A stretch of DNA of 64,000 bases. It comes from Sequoia sempervirens (lineage: Eukaryota; Streptophyta; Pinopsida; Cupressales; Cupressaceae). Shown here one piece after another: positions 35,037 to 47,020 of this stretch; the first letter of the stretch is position 1; each line of letters starts with the position of its first letter. The stretch covers positions 155,415,413-155,479,412 of the forward strand of contig VDFB02047230.1 in NCBI GenBank assembly GCA_007258455.2, given 5' to 3'. Position numbers and translations under genes: made by a program. Under the pieces are notes generated by a model, which saw only the letters and a list, made by a program, of their open reading frames with translations, was not told the origin of the DNA and did not search any database.

Positions 35037-36340
35037 GAAGCAATGTACTTGCTGTGTTGGTTCAAAGAATAATCTTACCACGATCAAATTTTAAAAAATT
35101 CTGATTTTTCGGATGCCCCAGTGGAAAGTACACTGGTACATTTCCCCCTCTAGAGATTGAGCGAAAAGATTCGATTTGAGGGTCAATCTTGTGATAAAGA
35201 GGTTCAAAATGGATGGTAATGGATGATGATGTAAATGAGATGGTTTTAAGATGCTTAGAATAAAAAATCTATATTATCTTAAACAACTTAAATGATGATA
35301 TGATGTGAGATGGATGAGATTGATGATGTGATATGCCATGATTATGCAAATGTATGATTTTATGAGATGCTTAGACTAACAGATCTATATTATGATGATG
35401 ATTATGTATGTGAGATGATATGCATAATACTGATGGTTTGTGGATGCAAATGGATGCTAGATGGATGCACTGGTGATGATGATTAACTAGTCAAGATGTG
35501 ATGCTAGTGTGGAAAAAAGACATTAGATGATGACAAGAGGATCCAACAAGCTGACTTTATGAGAGATGATGATGATGATAGATGATGAAAATTGGATGAT
35601 TTGCTTATCAAGGATTGGGATTTTAAAAGGGTTGCTTACCTTATGTTTGATAACACACATAAGCACGATGCATCAAGGTATAAAGAACCAGGATGGCGTT
35701 GTACCTAGTGCGATGGACTTTGACTCAACAAACAGATAGGAGTATTCTTGTTCACACTTGACATACAGAAACCTTGCTAAACCTTGCTAGGACGTACCTA
35801 ACAAAGCAAGTATTCACCAAGTTATATTACAAGAATGTCCAACAATCACAACAGACAAAAGGATAATGATCATTGCCCCATTCCTATCTCTCTAAATCCT
35901 TCGTTTGGATATCATCGAGAGGTCCTTGGAATGAGCGCAATAAGATAAATCAAAAGAAAAGACCAAGTATGAAAACAAGTCAATGTTCTTCATATCTCTA
36001 GACAAAAGGGATTTGTTTTGATAGGATAAGAATCCAAAGTGATGTCCAAAATGATGCCCATTGTCAGAACGATATATCCTAGGACATGCATTGTATAGGA
36101 TGATGATGGGTTGATAAGTTGATTGATAGGATATTGATATAAGGTTGACTGACATGTTTGCGAATGATCAAGAGTTTGATTTTGTATTTAAAGGTTTGTT
36201 GTTTCGATTTTGATTTTGTGTTTGAAGTTTACTTTTGTTGATTGTTGTGATTGTTTCTATTTGTGTTGCCAAAGAATGAATGTGTCGATCAGTTTATTAT
36301 GGATGATTCATTATTTCAAGTGAAATCGAGATGGGACGGA
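35037..36340. repeat. Interior 3' region rich in GATGAT repeats
   Basis: There is no ORF. The plus strand is rich in GATGATG and ATGGATG words (35190-35620), a degenerate short-period repeat. It lies between the ORF and the polypurine tract of the 12.7 kb element. Confidence 0.6.
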
Positions 36341-36730
36341 TGAATTTTTTTTCAAATATTTGGATGTTTTTGACGTTTTTGGAATGTTTTGAGGCTATTT
36401 TTGGTATTTTGAGATTTTGCAAATGTTTTGATTTTCAAATTTTGGAATGTTTTGGGGTTTTCTAAGATTTTATGAATTTTTTTTGGATTTTGTTGTGATT
36501 TTGGATGTTTTGGATTTTTGTGTTTTTCAAATGTTTTTGGATTTTGATGTTTTTTGGATGTTTTTGGATTTTGATGTCTCAGGGGCTGATCAAAGATTAG
36601 CCTTGCCTACATTTAGGCTCAAAGAAGACGTAGTTCAGATTTCATGTTTTTGATGTTTTTCTAAATTTTTTGAGTGTTTTTGGATTTTGATATGATTTTT
36701 TGGTGTTTTTGGATTTTTCGCATGATTTTG
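36340..36730. repeat. Degenerate TTTTTGGATTTTGATG repeat
   Basis: A T-rich stretch made of repeated GGATTTTGATGTTTTT-like words (about 16-22 bases). On the element's own (minus) strand it is an A/C-rich tract with few G residues. A second short patch lies at about 37870-37940. Confidence 0.7.
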
Positions 36731-36820
36731 ACGACTTGGATATGGATATGCATGATGATATCAGTGCTCTGTTTGGTATTTTTTTGAAGACCAAGCTAAG
36801 GTTGATTAATCAAATCAATG

Positions 36821-37065
36821 GATTGATGATGATGATAACATTTTTGAGGATACACAACAATGCAAGGATTGATTGATCAGGATTGATGATGATAACATTG
36901 TTGAGGATGCACAACAATGCAAGGATTGATTGATCAGGATTGATGATGATAGCATTGTTGAGGATGCACAACAATGCAAGGATAGTGTTTGAGAATTTGA
37001 TTGGATTGATGATGATAACATTGTTGAGGATACACAACAATGCACAGATAGTGTTAAGCAACACA
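36821..37065. repeat. Four tandem repeats, each carrying a hairpin
   Basis: Units begin GATTGATGATGAT at 36821, 36881, 36938 and 37004 (spacing 60, 57 and 66). In units 2, 3 and 4 the sequence CATTGTTG, 8 bases, CAACAATG forms a perfect 8 bp stem; unit 1 has one mismatch. Loops vary (GGATGCA or GGATACA), while the stems are kept. Position: between the ORF end and the polypurine tract. Confidence 0.85.
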
Positions 37066-38114
37066 AGGATATCCCGAGAAGATGATTTTTTGATTGGATT
37101 TGAAAAATCAATATTTTGAAGCTTGGTTTGAAACAAAAAGATGTTTTGGATGATTTGATGTGACATTGATGTGAAAATTAGATGTGATTGATAGTGATTA
37201 TTTCAATGAAAGGTGAAGCTTGATATGGAATGTTTTCTTGTCAAAATGTGCCATGGGCTAGTGATTTGGATTTTTTGCTCACAAGTGGTGGACCAATTTT
37301 ATTTCATGCTTGCCAATGTTTAGATCACCACATAAGTTGGAGGATATAGATCAAGATTTATTCCCAAAGAAAGATGTGAATATTTGCCCCCAGTGTCTAG
37401 CAATGTATGGAATGCAATGGGTGGATGCTCGAATAAGTGTATGGATAGAAGGAGATGGATTATCTTGTGATAAGATAAGGTGTTCGGATAAAGAATGCTC
37501 ATTTGGATAATGCTCCATTGCTTAGATAACACTGGGTAGGATAGGATCAATGAAAATGACCCATGTCAAGATGTTTTATCATAAGCAAGCATAAAGAGTG
37601 CACCAAAATTTGTCAAGATCAAGATAACTTAGACTATAGATGCAGATGGATGAAAATGGATTGGATAAATGGTTCGTGGATGAATGGATTTATTATGGAT
37701 GGATGGAATATTGGATTTATTATGGATGGGATGAGATGCTTTCAATTGAACTGGCACACATAGATGCTCGATTCTACACATGATTCCTATTTTCCAGGTT
37801 TTCATCATGGTATTTCCTAAAGCGCCACCCATGCGGTTTTCACTAGAGGACAATTTTTTATCTTTAGTGTTTTCAATCCTTTTTTTGATTTTTTTGGATT
37901 TTCATATTTTTCTGAATTTTTTGGTTTTTTCTGAAATATTTTAGGCTCATGCTGAATCAAGAGGTGTTGTTGATGTAGATGCCCTTGTCATGATGTGTCA
38001 TTGATAGCCTGCTTGAAGAAGTTGCTTTTCTAAGATACATGCACTTGAATGCAACTTTTGGGATTCTTGATTTTCTTTGTCAATACCAAAGTTAACTTTG
38101 TCTTTATGCGCACA

Positions 38115-41100
38115 TCAGGATAGAGTGCCTTTTGAATCCTTGTGATGAAGGGTTATTTCCAATACATGTTCAATGTGAGAATTGGATATCATGTGGGGAG
38201 GCATGGATGGAGTGTGTTTAGGGATAGGATATGGATTGGTTGATAGTTTGGAATCTTTGACTCTCCAAACTTGGGAAGATGAGCAATGATGCGTGGACAT
38301 GAAAGTGTGGGTGGAATTAGGACCAATTGCTTGATACACTTTGTACGTCGCTTGGGAAGCTTTCTTTTTCCATTGTGGACATCTATGATGGATACTTTTC
38401 CCTTTTTTATTTTTCCCCATAGTTTCTTTGACTGATGGAGTTTGATAGGGATAATCTTTCTTTGTATTTTTTGGTATCCATATGTATTTGATTTGTCCAT
38501 CGCGCTTCTTCTCTTCTTTTACTTTGATAACTTTCTTTGTACTTTGATTCAAATATTTCCTTTGATGTTGGTCCCAATTCGTGGATGGGGTGATGGGTGG
38601 ATGAAGATTTGTGATGTGGCTGGTTGTAGTATTGACACTAGTTTCATCATAAGGACTCTCTGTGCTCCCTATGTTGACGTTTTCTTGAGATGAAGTTTCC
38701 CCCAGTATGGTGGTAGTAGTACCTTCATGCTTTGATTCCGCCTATGCTGAGATCTCTTGTTTAGAATGCATTCTTTGATAAATGACCACCATAGGTGACA
38801 TTGTTTCAATTTGTTGCTCCGCTAACTCTGAATTATACTATTATGTCTGACTTGTTTCTTTGAGTGGATAATGTTGGATATCTGCATACTTGATGCCCTC
38901 AATCTGAATTTGGGATATATTTGATCTTGATGTTGACAACTCAATGACCTGCTCTTTTTGTGTAATAACGTTAGGAGTAAAAGAATCCTATTCTGAATGA
39001 AGATCATCTATGTGTCCATCCATAGAAAGCATCTCATGGGTAGATGGAGGAGTATGTGCTATGTGGATGTGATCATCTTGCATAGATAGGAGAGTGTCCA
39101 TTAGATCATCGTAGTATCTTTGAGATACAAATTCTTGATCTTGAATGATTTTAGAGTTACTTTCAACATGCTTTGGATAAAGTTCTTGACATGGGTTATT
39201 TTCAAAGGATGGATTGCTTACAAATGGTTCTTGGATATCTTCATTAGACATGGTAAGTGGTTCAATATCTTCAAGTGTTGAGTTCAGGGTTCCTTTAGTA
39301 TCTGTAAACATGAGGTCAAAGGATGTCAACATGTCTTGGAAAGGGCCATTACTAGACCTTGGTGAAAGATTTTGATCATGCTTTGGGATAAAATTTTGAG
39401 ATATGTCCTCTAACTCATAAGGAAATGTAGAGACATTTTCAACATGATCATAGGTCAATGGATCATGAATTATGTCAATAGGATCAAATAATCCTAACAC
39501 TCCTTGAAATAGATCACTAAAAAGTGGCTCTTGATGTATGGTGAGTTGATCATCAGATGGGGTAAAAACATCTTCAATGTGCTCATTGATGAATAGGTCT
39601 TGAACATTGTTTTCAACAATTGCAGTAGAGATATTGTGAATGTCTTTAGCCATAGGGTCAAGTGATGTTGTCATTTCTTGAATTGGATCATTTTCGAGTA
39701 TTGTTGGTGGATTTTGATCATGATTGAAAAGTGACTCTCGACCTATGTTGATTTGATCTTCAGACAAGATATAAAAATCTTCAATGTGGTTTTTGATGGA
39801 TAGATCTTGATCATTGCTTTCAACAATTGTGGTGGGGAGATTGTCAATGTTATCACCAGTGGTTGAATGTTCATCATTATTCCCAATAGTTATCATTTCT
39901 CATGTTTGTGCTTGTGCTTCTTGGGCAGCTTGAGAGGCTTGTTGCACTTGTTGAGCTTGTTTTGCTTGTTGCATGGCTAGATATTGTTGGATGGCCTTTT
40001 CGTAGGCTTGGTGAGATTTTAGCGCAATGTTATATTGTCTTGCTGTATTTGGTTTTGGTGGTAGTGGTGGTGGATTTGGAATCATATTGGATGTAGTGCC
40101 AAGTTGTTGAGATACGCTTGGAGTGATCATGGTAGTGAGGGGTTGAGATATGATGGGTGTGATAGGGGTGGATGGAGTGATCAAGGTGATAGGAATGGTT
40201 GGAATGACCAAGGTGATAGGTCCTTGGGAGACCATGTTTTTATTTTTTAGGATTGATGTTGTCCTTTGATTGGATACCATCTATTGGTGTGATGTCGATG
40301 GTATATTCAAAGTATTTAATGTGATGGCTTGATTGGTGTTAGGTGGATTGATTTGGATGGAGTGATTGGTGCTAGGTAAAGGGGGAAGCCCTAAACCAAG
40401 GAATGATGTTGATATGGGTAATGGTGGTGGAGATGTGTCTTGGCGTAATGACTCAACTATTTTTTTAAGTGTAGCAATTTTATCTCACCAAATTTGATCT
40501 TGATTTCGATCTTGACTCCCTTGATGTAGTTGATTTGGTTTTTGTTCAAGTAGATTTGGGATGCATAATTGTGGTTTTTGAATGGGATCATGGAAAAATT
40601 GATTTTGAACAATGTTCTGATTTGGGATGATGTTTAAATTTGGTATGATAGGATGAAATTGGACATTGTCTTGATATAGGTAACTTTGATTTTGCATGGT
40701 GTCACCTTGTCTTGGAGTTTTTAACATCTTTTTTGAACTCTGAACAACATTTGTATGATTTGCAAACATATTTATCCCAAAGTTTTCTATATTCATGTTT
40801 GGAAAACTTGTACTTGGTACATTCTCATTTGGCATGTAGGGATTTGGTGGGATGACATTGTTCGTTTGAAGGCTCATGCATTGATTGTTCTATTGGTGGA
40901 TTTGTAGGTTTGGACTTGGATTTAAAACTACCATTGTGAAAGGTGTCCCAAACTTTGATTTGGTCATACTCACATTTTTTGTACTATTGATATTTGTCGA
41001 AGGTAATGATCCCATGTACTGTTTGTATAGATGTGAGTGTTGATAATCAATCGGCGTTGTAAGGCTTTGATAGCTTAGTTGACTTGGATTACTCATGATG

Positions 41101-41123
41101 TATGGATCAAGTTTATATTCCAT
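38115..41123 (-). pseudogene. Unknown about 1,000-codon ORF of the 12.7 kb element
   Basis: One minus-strand frame runs from ATG at 41123 (MEYKLDPYIMSNPSQLSYQS) to a stop at 38115, 1,003 codons with no frameshift. It has about eight in-frame stops (40890, 40485, 40281, 39900, 38988, two near 38848 and one near 38746). Regions: residues 1-240 rich in Asn, Gln, Pro and Ser; about 240-410 Thr/Ile/Pro-rich, with PNPPPLPPKPNTARQYNIAL and then a Gln/Ala coiled-coil-like stretch (AIQQYLAMQQAKQAQQVQQA); 410-710 acidic Asp/Glu/Asn/Ile-rich with loose internal repeats (VENNVQDLFINEHIEDVF and similar); and a basic C-terminus (KVIKVKEEKKRDGQIKYIWI, MGKNKKGKSIHHRCPQWKKK). No known domain was recognised. 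The low-complexity middle and basic tail would suit an RNA-binding, Gag-like or scaffold protein, but that is inference. Confidence 0.6.
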
Positions 41124-44100
41124 ATTCCTCTTGTGTTTTGACCTTGTTGCAAAAAGTGACCTCTAAGGTTCTTAGGACTAATGATGAGATGAAGGATGAA
41201 AGGTGTAAATGATATGAGTGTTGAACGTTTAGGGACCTTGTATCAATGCTAGACTTAGGGCCTGATTTTGATTGTTTGATTTGGATAGTGAATTTGTAAA
41301 CCCTAAGATGTAAGATGTTATCTTAGGATGAACTTGTTCAAAGGATTGCTGATTTAATTAAATGTATGAGAAAGGATGCATTCCCATACACCTAACTAAA
41401 CAAGGTGATTTTGAATTTGATGATTTACCCAAGTCTAGACTGATGTTTTAAAAGGTCTAAAGTTGTTTGGTGAGATGAAGATGATAAATGCTTGGGGTGG
41501 ATGAAGTGTTTGATTTGATCCTAAATGAATCTAGGAAGGACTTATTTCTGAGACCAAGATAGTGAAGAACATTCCTTTCTCTAAAAGTAATTCAAAATCA
41601 AAAGACCAATGTTTGCATGAAAACTATATGACTAAAAGATGCCAAGCACATGTGTGGGGTCCAATTGATTCAATATTTGCTTAATGGATTCTTTTTATCA
41701 CAAACATTTCTTGATATGGTTTTGAATCTAGATGTCTAATGTCTCAACTTTCCCCTTATCCCGCAAAGTGTATTATGTGAAAACCAAGGAAATTTGAGGC
41801 AAGAGTTACCTATTGTTGACCTTAGTAGGAGCAAATTGAGGTGAAATCCAAATTCTTAGAAGCCTCTAAGGATATGAATCTCAAGGGCAAGTAATAGCAT
41901 GTGAATTCATTCAAGGATATTTGCTTCTCCTAAAGGGTTTGTTATTTGATGCTCATGTTGAATGTTGGTTTTCCAATGTTTTTGATCAAAGCACTGTGTT
42001 TTCAAACTAACTCACAAGCAATATAACATCCTAGCCCAATTGGTACGTTTTTCTTGGTGGGCTTGCCTCATGCCCTTTGTAGAAGAAGAGATGATTTTAC
42101 ATGCAATCGAGGAAAGAGTATAAAGGTATGTTAAGAATGAAGTCTTAACCTCTATACTTTAACGAAGATCGGACATGGCAAGTAACTTCTTGGAATCTAA
42201 GTTCCAATGCACCACTTCGATAAACTCGGTGAATGAGTTAATAGGCTACTACAAACAAGGGTTTTATTTCAAACTTTCTGGTCGTGGAGATTGACCCATA
42301 CGGCGAGAGTCCCCTTTCGGATCCATCTCATCAGAATCAACTGCATGATATTGGCATTTACTCCAATACCCACATTTATATCCTGGTTGGAAATACTCTT
42401 GGATTTAGAGTGTTACTGGTTGAGTCGTTCCTTTCGGTGAGTAATTTTTCCCCAAGGCAGGCCCTCTAGGATAAACAAAAGCGAGTAAAGACAAAATCTG
42501 TAACTCAATCAATCTTTGATGGCAATAAAGAGAGAGAATACACGTGATAATGCCCCCACTCACACTCACACAAGATCTTGTTCAATTTTAAACCCAAATC
42601 AAAGTGTGGAGGTGATTGCTTTATCTTACCCTAAAGTCATGAAAAGGGCCTTTTAATTCTCAAGATCGCTATACAGCGCGAGAGAAGCGCATACGTCCTT
42701 TTTCAATGAATTTAGTTTAAGTAATCCCTCACGAAAAAAAGTTGCACTTGTTCTTTTTAAATCCACAAAGAAAAATGTGAGTTCTTTTTAAGCACCAAAA
42801 GATGAGTGAGAGATACTTTGTTCAATTGTTAATCAAAGAAACAAAATCTAGTCAATTTGTCTAAAGTTCCTTTTATCTCCTTTGCAATGATAATGGAAAG
42901 ATTTTGAAGTGTTTGTTTTAAAGCCCAAAACCAAATATGAGTTAGCCTTAAATAGAAAATTAAGGCGTATGATGGAATTTCCAAGCATTAAAAAATGATT
43001 TTGAGTTTCAAGTTTGATGCTCGATTTTTCTCCAAGTTCTTTTGAAGATCTCTTGCAAGCTTCTTGTGTGATGAAATTCTCCTCACTTTTCCTATTCCAT
43101 CAAACAAAAAGACAATTATGTGAGAATTCAATTTATTTTGATTTAACTTCAAACAATAACATGATCCTAAGTGATGATAATAAAAGGAGGATTTATAAGT
43201 AAATCATTAATGATTCTATTTGAGAAGGCATCACACTTGTTAGACTCCTTATCATAATCTTCATCACTAGAGGTATTGAGTCAAGAATAAATATTTCAAA
43301 AGAATATCACAAGCTCAAATTTTTAGCTATCTCAAAATGACCATTATCATTCAAAGGAGTGTATAAATATTGAAACAAAATCTGAAAAATAAATAAAGCC
43401 CTGTCATTGTCAAGATCATGCATCATTGATTTTCCTGCAGCTATTTCTATGCACTCTCTACTCCACAGTATAGTAGTTGTCCTGCATGAAAGAAATAGAT
43501 GAGAAAGAAATGTTTGAATTGAGTGAAAAATATGTCCTTTACTATCTCTACCAAATCAACTCCGAAAATAATTTAAAAGTCAACCACAAACTATTTTCTT
43601 TTGCTGCAGCTGGAATATTATCAATTTAGATCAACCTACGATTGGATTTTAGTAGACTTAGATATCAAACTTTGGGGCGATATCAATAATGAACAACAAT
43701 AGATACCAATGGTACAGTAGTGAAAAATAAATATAATCACATGGGACACAGTCTTCCTACAAAAATGATAAATATGGCCAAATGATTGTACGTTTACGGC
43801 TGTCAAACTAATAAGTAAAATGCAACTGGTAGGTGTAAAACAAAATAGTGGATAAATGCCTTTGTTTTAAAAAAAAAAGCTTCCAAGCTAGCGGAATTCG
43901 TAGGTGTATGTCCGAATTCAATAACCTTTGATGGCGTCCCTTCTACCTACGTGCAAATGGATCTAGACATTCATCAAAGCATAACATACTAAAAATATTT
44001 TGTCAGATGCTCCATTTATTGTGTTAGATGAGGTCGTTTGGATATTTTTCATCAGCTTTGACTAGGATGTTGAAGAAATTTATGCAGAGGTTGCCCAAAA

Positions 44101-45794
44101 AGTGATAGAGTATGTTGTCTTTTGCCACATTGCCTTCCTACCACTGATTAACTATTGGTAGATACAAACTTCAACTCAAATCATTACTAAGCTTTAGCAA
44201 GATCGCGCCACAATATCTTAGAAATGCATTTAACTGATAATCAATAATGACGTTGCACATCATAGGCTCTATAGATTGTCCAATAAAAAAACTCTCAGTA
44301 GTATTAAATGACTATTGGAAGCAGATACCCATCTAGGTACAAACTTTGGAGTATTTATCAGGTTCAAACACATAGTACGATGGGATTGGTATGATGGATT
44401 TGTTGGATTCAATCAATGTCTTAAATACATATAGGTGCAAAGCATATAGGCACAACAAATGAAACAACTGGCCTGCACTATAATACCTTGCACCACGTTA
44501 GGTATCCAGTAATAATGAAGGGACATCCATCAACGCATAATAAAAGCATAATTTTTTTTGGAATGCAGTAGCATAGTAAAGGCACGTGAACTATTTTGAT
44601 AGATTCCTTCAAGAGAAAAATACGATCTCAGGGAGTATCGAGATTGTAGGGTATGTGCAATATGGATTTATCCATGGACTTCAAATACTTTCAAGCAACT
44701 GAAATCGGCCTAAGATTGATTTTAAAAACATCAAATACTTAAAGGTATTTTGTAAGATATTCAATAAAGCACACCAAGAACTTTAATTTCTGATTTTCCT
44801 TACCTTACTTGTCAGAGTTTAAATAAAGGAACACATGCTTAAATTGTAAAAGAATGGTATTTGAAATAAAAGAACATAATGAAAATGAGCTTACGTGAGG
44901 AGAAGGAGCCGATGGTATGAAGCTGTTATGAAAGCAGTAATTTTTTTTTTTTTAAATGTCTTTTCCTTTCTACCTGCCAACCATAATCACAGGCTCAACC
45001 CAACCATTTTGTTGGTTCATTAAAACTTGGCTCTCTAGCTGGAGTTTTCCCTATTCAATGGTGAAGATTATGGCATGCTCCCACACAATTATTCATCAGG
45101 CGGGCTCATTAATGTTTTGCATTGGTCCCAGCAACTCACCTTCCCCACACCGGCCACTTCTATTGTAGCGAATAGAATGAGGCACTTCTAGTTCATGCAA
45201 GCGATGTGCTATTTGATTGTGCCTTGTCACAATCTTTGCATGGGTATAAGTTGAATAGTCAAATATTTATGAGGTCTGCATTTGAGGGGGAAAGTTGGCA
45301 AAAATAACTGCAAACAGATTTGAGACTACATTTCTACAACAACAATGGTAGCAATACAGTAGTGACAAAATAGAAGTGGGACAAAAAAACTTTCTCTATG
45401 ACAACAACATCAATGGAGAGAAATACAATCAAGCTAGTGAGTACGTCATTGTTCATTGGTGAAGTATATAAATGATGTAACAACTTTCATCTTATCAATC
45501 CTTCTAAATTGTAGATTTGTGAGTGTGTTTTTTATTTTGCATTGAATAATTAAATCTACTTTCTTCTTTGTTGTAGGTGAATCTTGGCTGAATCATCGAA
45601 ACTAACCCCTACATTTACCAGTGAAATAGGGCATTCAATACCAGATAAATGAAAAAGAGGAAAGCATTAGGATTGTGAGCACCATAGATCTGCAAGCACT
45701 TTAAATCACAAACATTGATTTCAATAAGCATTAGTTATTAAAGAGAAAACATCTTCAAATATCAATTTCAATAAGCATTATGAACTCAAATCTT
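41124..45794 (-). other. Long leader of the 12.7 kb element
   Basis: 4.7 kb between primer-binding site and ORF, without long open frames. It is less AT-rich in patches (42000-42500, 43870-44100, 44900-45200). One exon-like segment is listed separately. A similar coding-like patch on the minus strand near 44040-44480 is too broken to call. Confidence 0.5.
44974..45275 (-). pseudogene. Exon-like segment, possibly captured host gene
   Basis: The minus strand has a 302-base segment preceded by TGCAG (splice-acceptor-like, 45276-45280) and followed by AG/GTAGAA (donor-like, at 44973). Inside, one frame reads THAKIVTRHNQIAHRLHELE, VPHSIRYNRSGRCGEGELLG and, after three interspersed stops, LQLESQVLMNQQNGWVEPVI. 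The composition is balanced and protein-like, unlike its AT-rich flanks. I do not recognise the protein. Capture of a host exon by a non-autonomous retrotransposon would explain it. A chance open stretch is possible. Confidence 0.35.
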
Positions 45795-45811
45795 CTCTCC
45801 TTCTAGTGTCA
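45795..45811 (-). other. Primer-binding site of the 12.7 kb element
   Basis: The minus strand reads TGACACTAGAAGGAGAG, 4 bases after the 5' LTR end. It closely matches TGGCACTAGAACGAGGG at 61016-61032 beside another LTR, so two element families share a primer. I could not assign the tRNA. Confidence 0.65.
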
Positions 45812-45815
45812 TTTA

Positions 45816-46785
45816 TGTGGATGGTGAAAATCTGCAAATGGCTAAAACTAACACACACATTAGCATGATTAGCACTTTAAAACATAGCAAATTATCAAGC
45901 ATCCATATGAGATATTGAATCATGCTAAATAAAAAAAGTGATAAAATATGAAAAAGACTAAGCATGCTCAAACCTATCCCATAGTCAATTGGTGCTTCTA
46001 TGGAAAGAAGCCCTTTCCCAATCCTTTGCTAAGCTAAATGATAAAACTGCCTTGAAGATGATATGGATTAAAATGATAATGATGCATTTATGCATGATAT
46101 TGTGGAGGATTAAAACAATGGATTTGATCCTTATTTATAGAATAGAATGATATAAGAATGCCAAACATGGAGGATGTGGGACTAAAAACAAGCCAATGAA
46201 AAGAGGCCACTTGTCAACTTGTGATACGATGAGGAATGAGCACATTTTGGTCAATGTGCCAAAGAGAGGGAGATTTCAAATTTGAATTTGAGAGTAAATG
46301 TTGAGTTTGACCTTTGCAAAGGGACATGTAAGAGCCATATAAATGCTTTGTTGGATGTACATGTCCACTTATTTTTGAATTCAAACTTGAGGGAATATTC
46401 CTCAAAGATGCCATGTTGATGGAAAATGCTGATTTTATAAATGAATTAAAATGATTTATTGGTGCAAGTGGAAAAAGCTAGAGGATGTGATGGGTGGTTA
46501 GGTTAGGTTAATGAGGATTAGATTAGCTTAGATGATGTTTAGGTGATTTTGACCCACTTGACTTAAATATTTTGATTTATTTAAATCAAAAGGGATGGAA
46601 GGTGATTTCAGAATTAATTAAATAAAGGTTTGATTTATTTAATTAAAAGGATGATGATAGGATCAAGTTTGATTTATTTAATATAAGTTGGTGACTTTAG
46701 GAGATTGATAAATAAACTTGATTTATTTGATGAATGGATGAATATGACCTAATCAAATGCATGATGTCAATTTCATGTGTCTACA
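45816..46785 (-). mobile_element. 5' LTR of the 12.7 kb element
   Basis: 970 bases, collinear with 34059-35022. The TATA box on the minus strand is at 46131-46139 (TATAAATAA). Transcription would run left through the 38115-41123 ORF. Confidence 0.92.
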
Positions 46786-47015
46786 ATCCCTTCTATCAAA
46801 AAGATTTTTGACTTTAGCCTGATACAAAGTTATTATGTCCACCATCTCATCACATTGCTCCTCAACCTTGGTCAATTATAGGATTCTCTTTTCTAAATCA
46901 TCATGAAACTCTTGGTTCTCAATTGTAGTTTGTAGCTTACTAGCAAATAACTCCAATGGAAGAGGCAACACATTCCCTATTCCATAAACAAATTGAAAAG
47001 GGGACATCCCGATTA
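46786..47015 (-). pseudogene. Element G integrase (piece 3)
   Basis: The minus strand reads MSPFQFVYGIGNVLPLPLEL, then a linker (TTIENQEFHDDLEKRIL, VEEQCDEMVDIITLYQAKVK) and NLFDRR at the 12.7 kb insertion point. This is the stretch after the integrase catalytic core, leading into the C-terminal domain. It is cut on both sides by insertions with matching 5 bp duplications. Confidence 0.82.
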
Positions 47016-47020
47016 GCTTC

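Larger units (their letters stand above)
34059..46785 (-). mobile_element. Complete 12.7 kb non-autonomous LTR retrotransposon
   Basis: Two direct LTRs (34059-35022 and 45816-46785) start TGTGGATGG and end TGTCCACA or TGTCTACA on the plus strand. They are flanked by the perfect 5 bp duplication ATCCC (34054-34058 and 46786-46790). Polypurine tract and primer-binding site both give minus orientation. The 10.8 kb interior has one long decayed ORF (38115-41123) and no recognisable capsid, protease, RT, RNase H or integrase. It inserted into the integrase C-terminal coding region of element G. The two LTRs differ at about 3% of sites by eye, so it is old but younger than its host. It must have been moved by another element's enzymes. 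Confidence 0.92.

Noticed and set aside
36821..37065. Possible CRISPR-like array
   Set aside because: Units are contiguous with no unique spacers, the context is a plant retrotransposon, and the repeats are imperfect.
36810..37166. Two overlapping repetitive open frames (LALLCILNN-type repeats)
   Set aside because: They arise from the tandem hairpin repeat; the two frames mirror the repeat unit rather than a coding history.
34450..46414. Identical 66-codon frames in the two LTRs (34450-34650 and 46214-46414)
   Set aside because: They are found only because the LTRs are duplicates; located across U3, with no domain, and not evidence of a gene.
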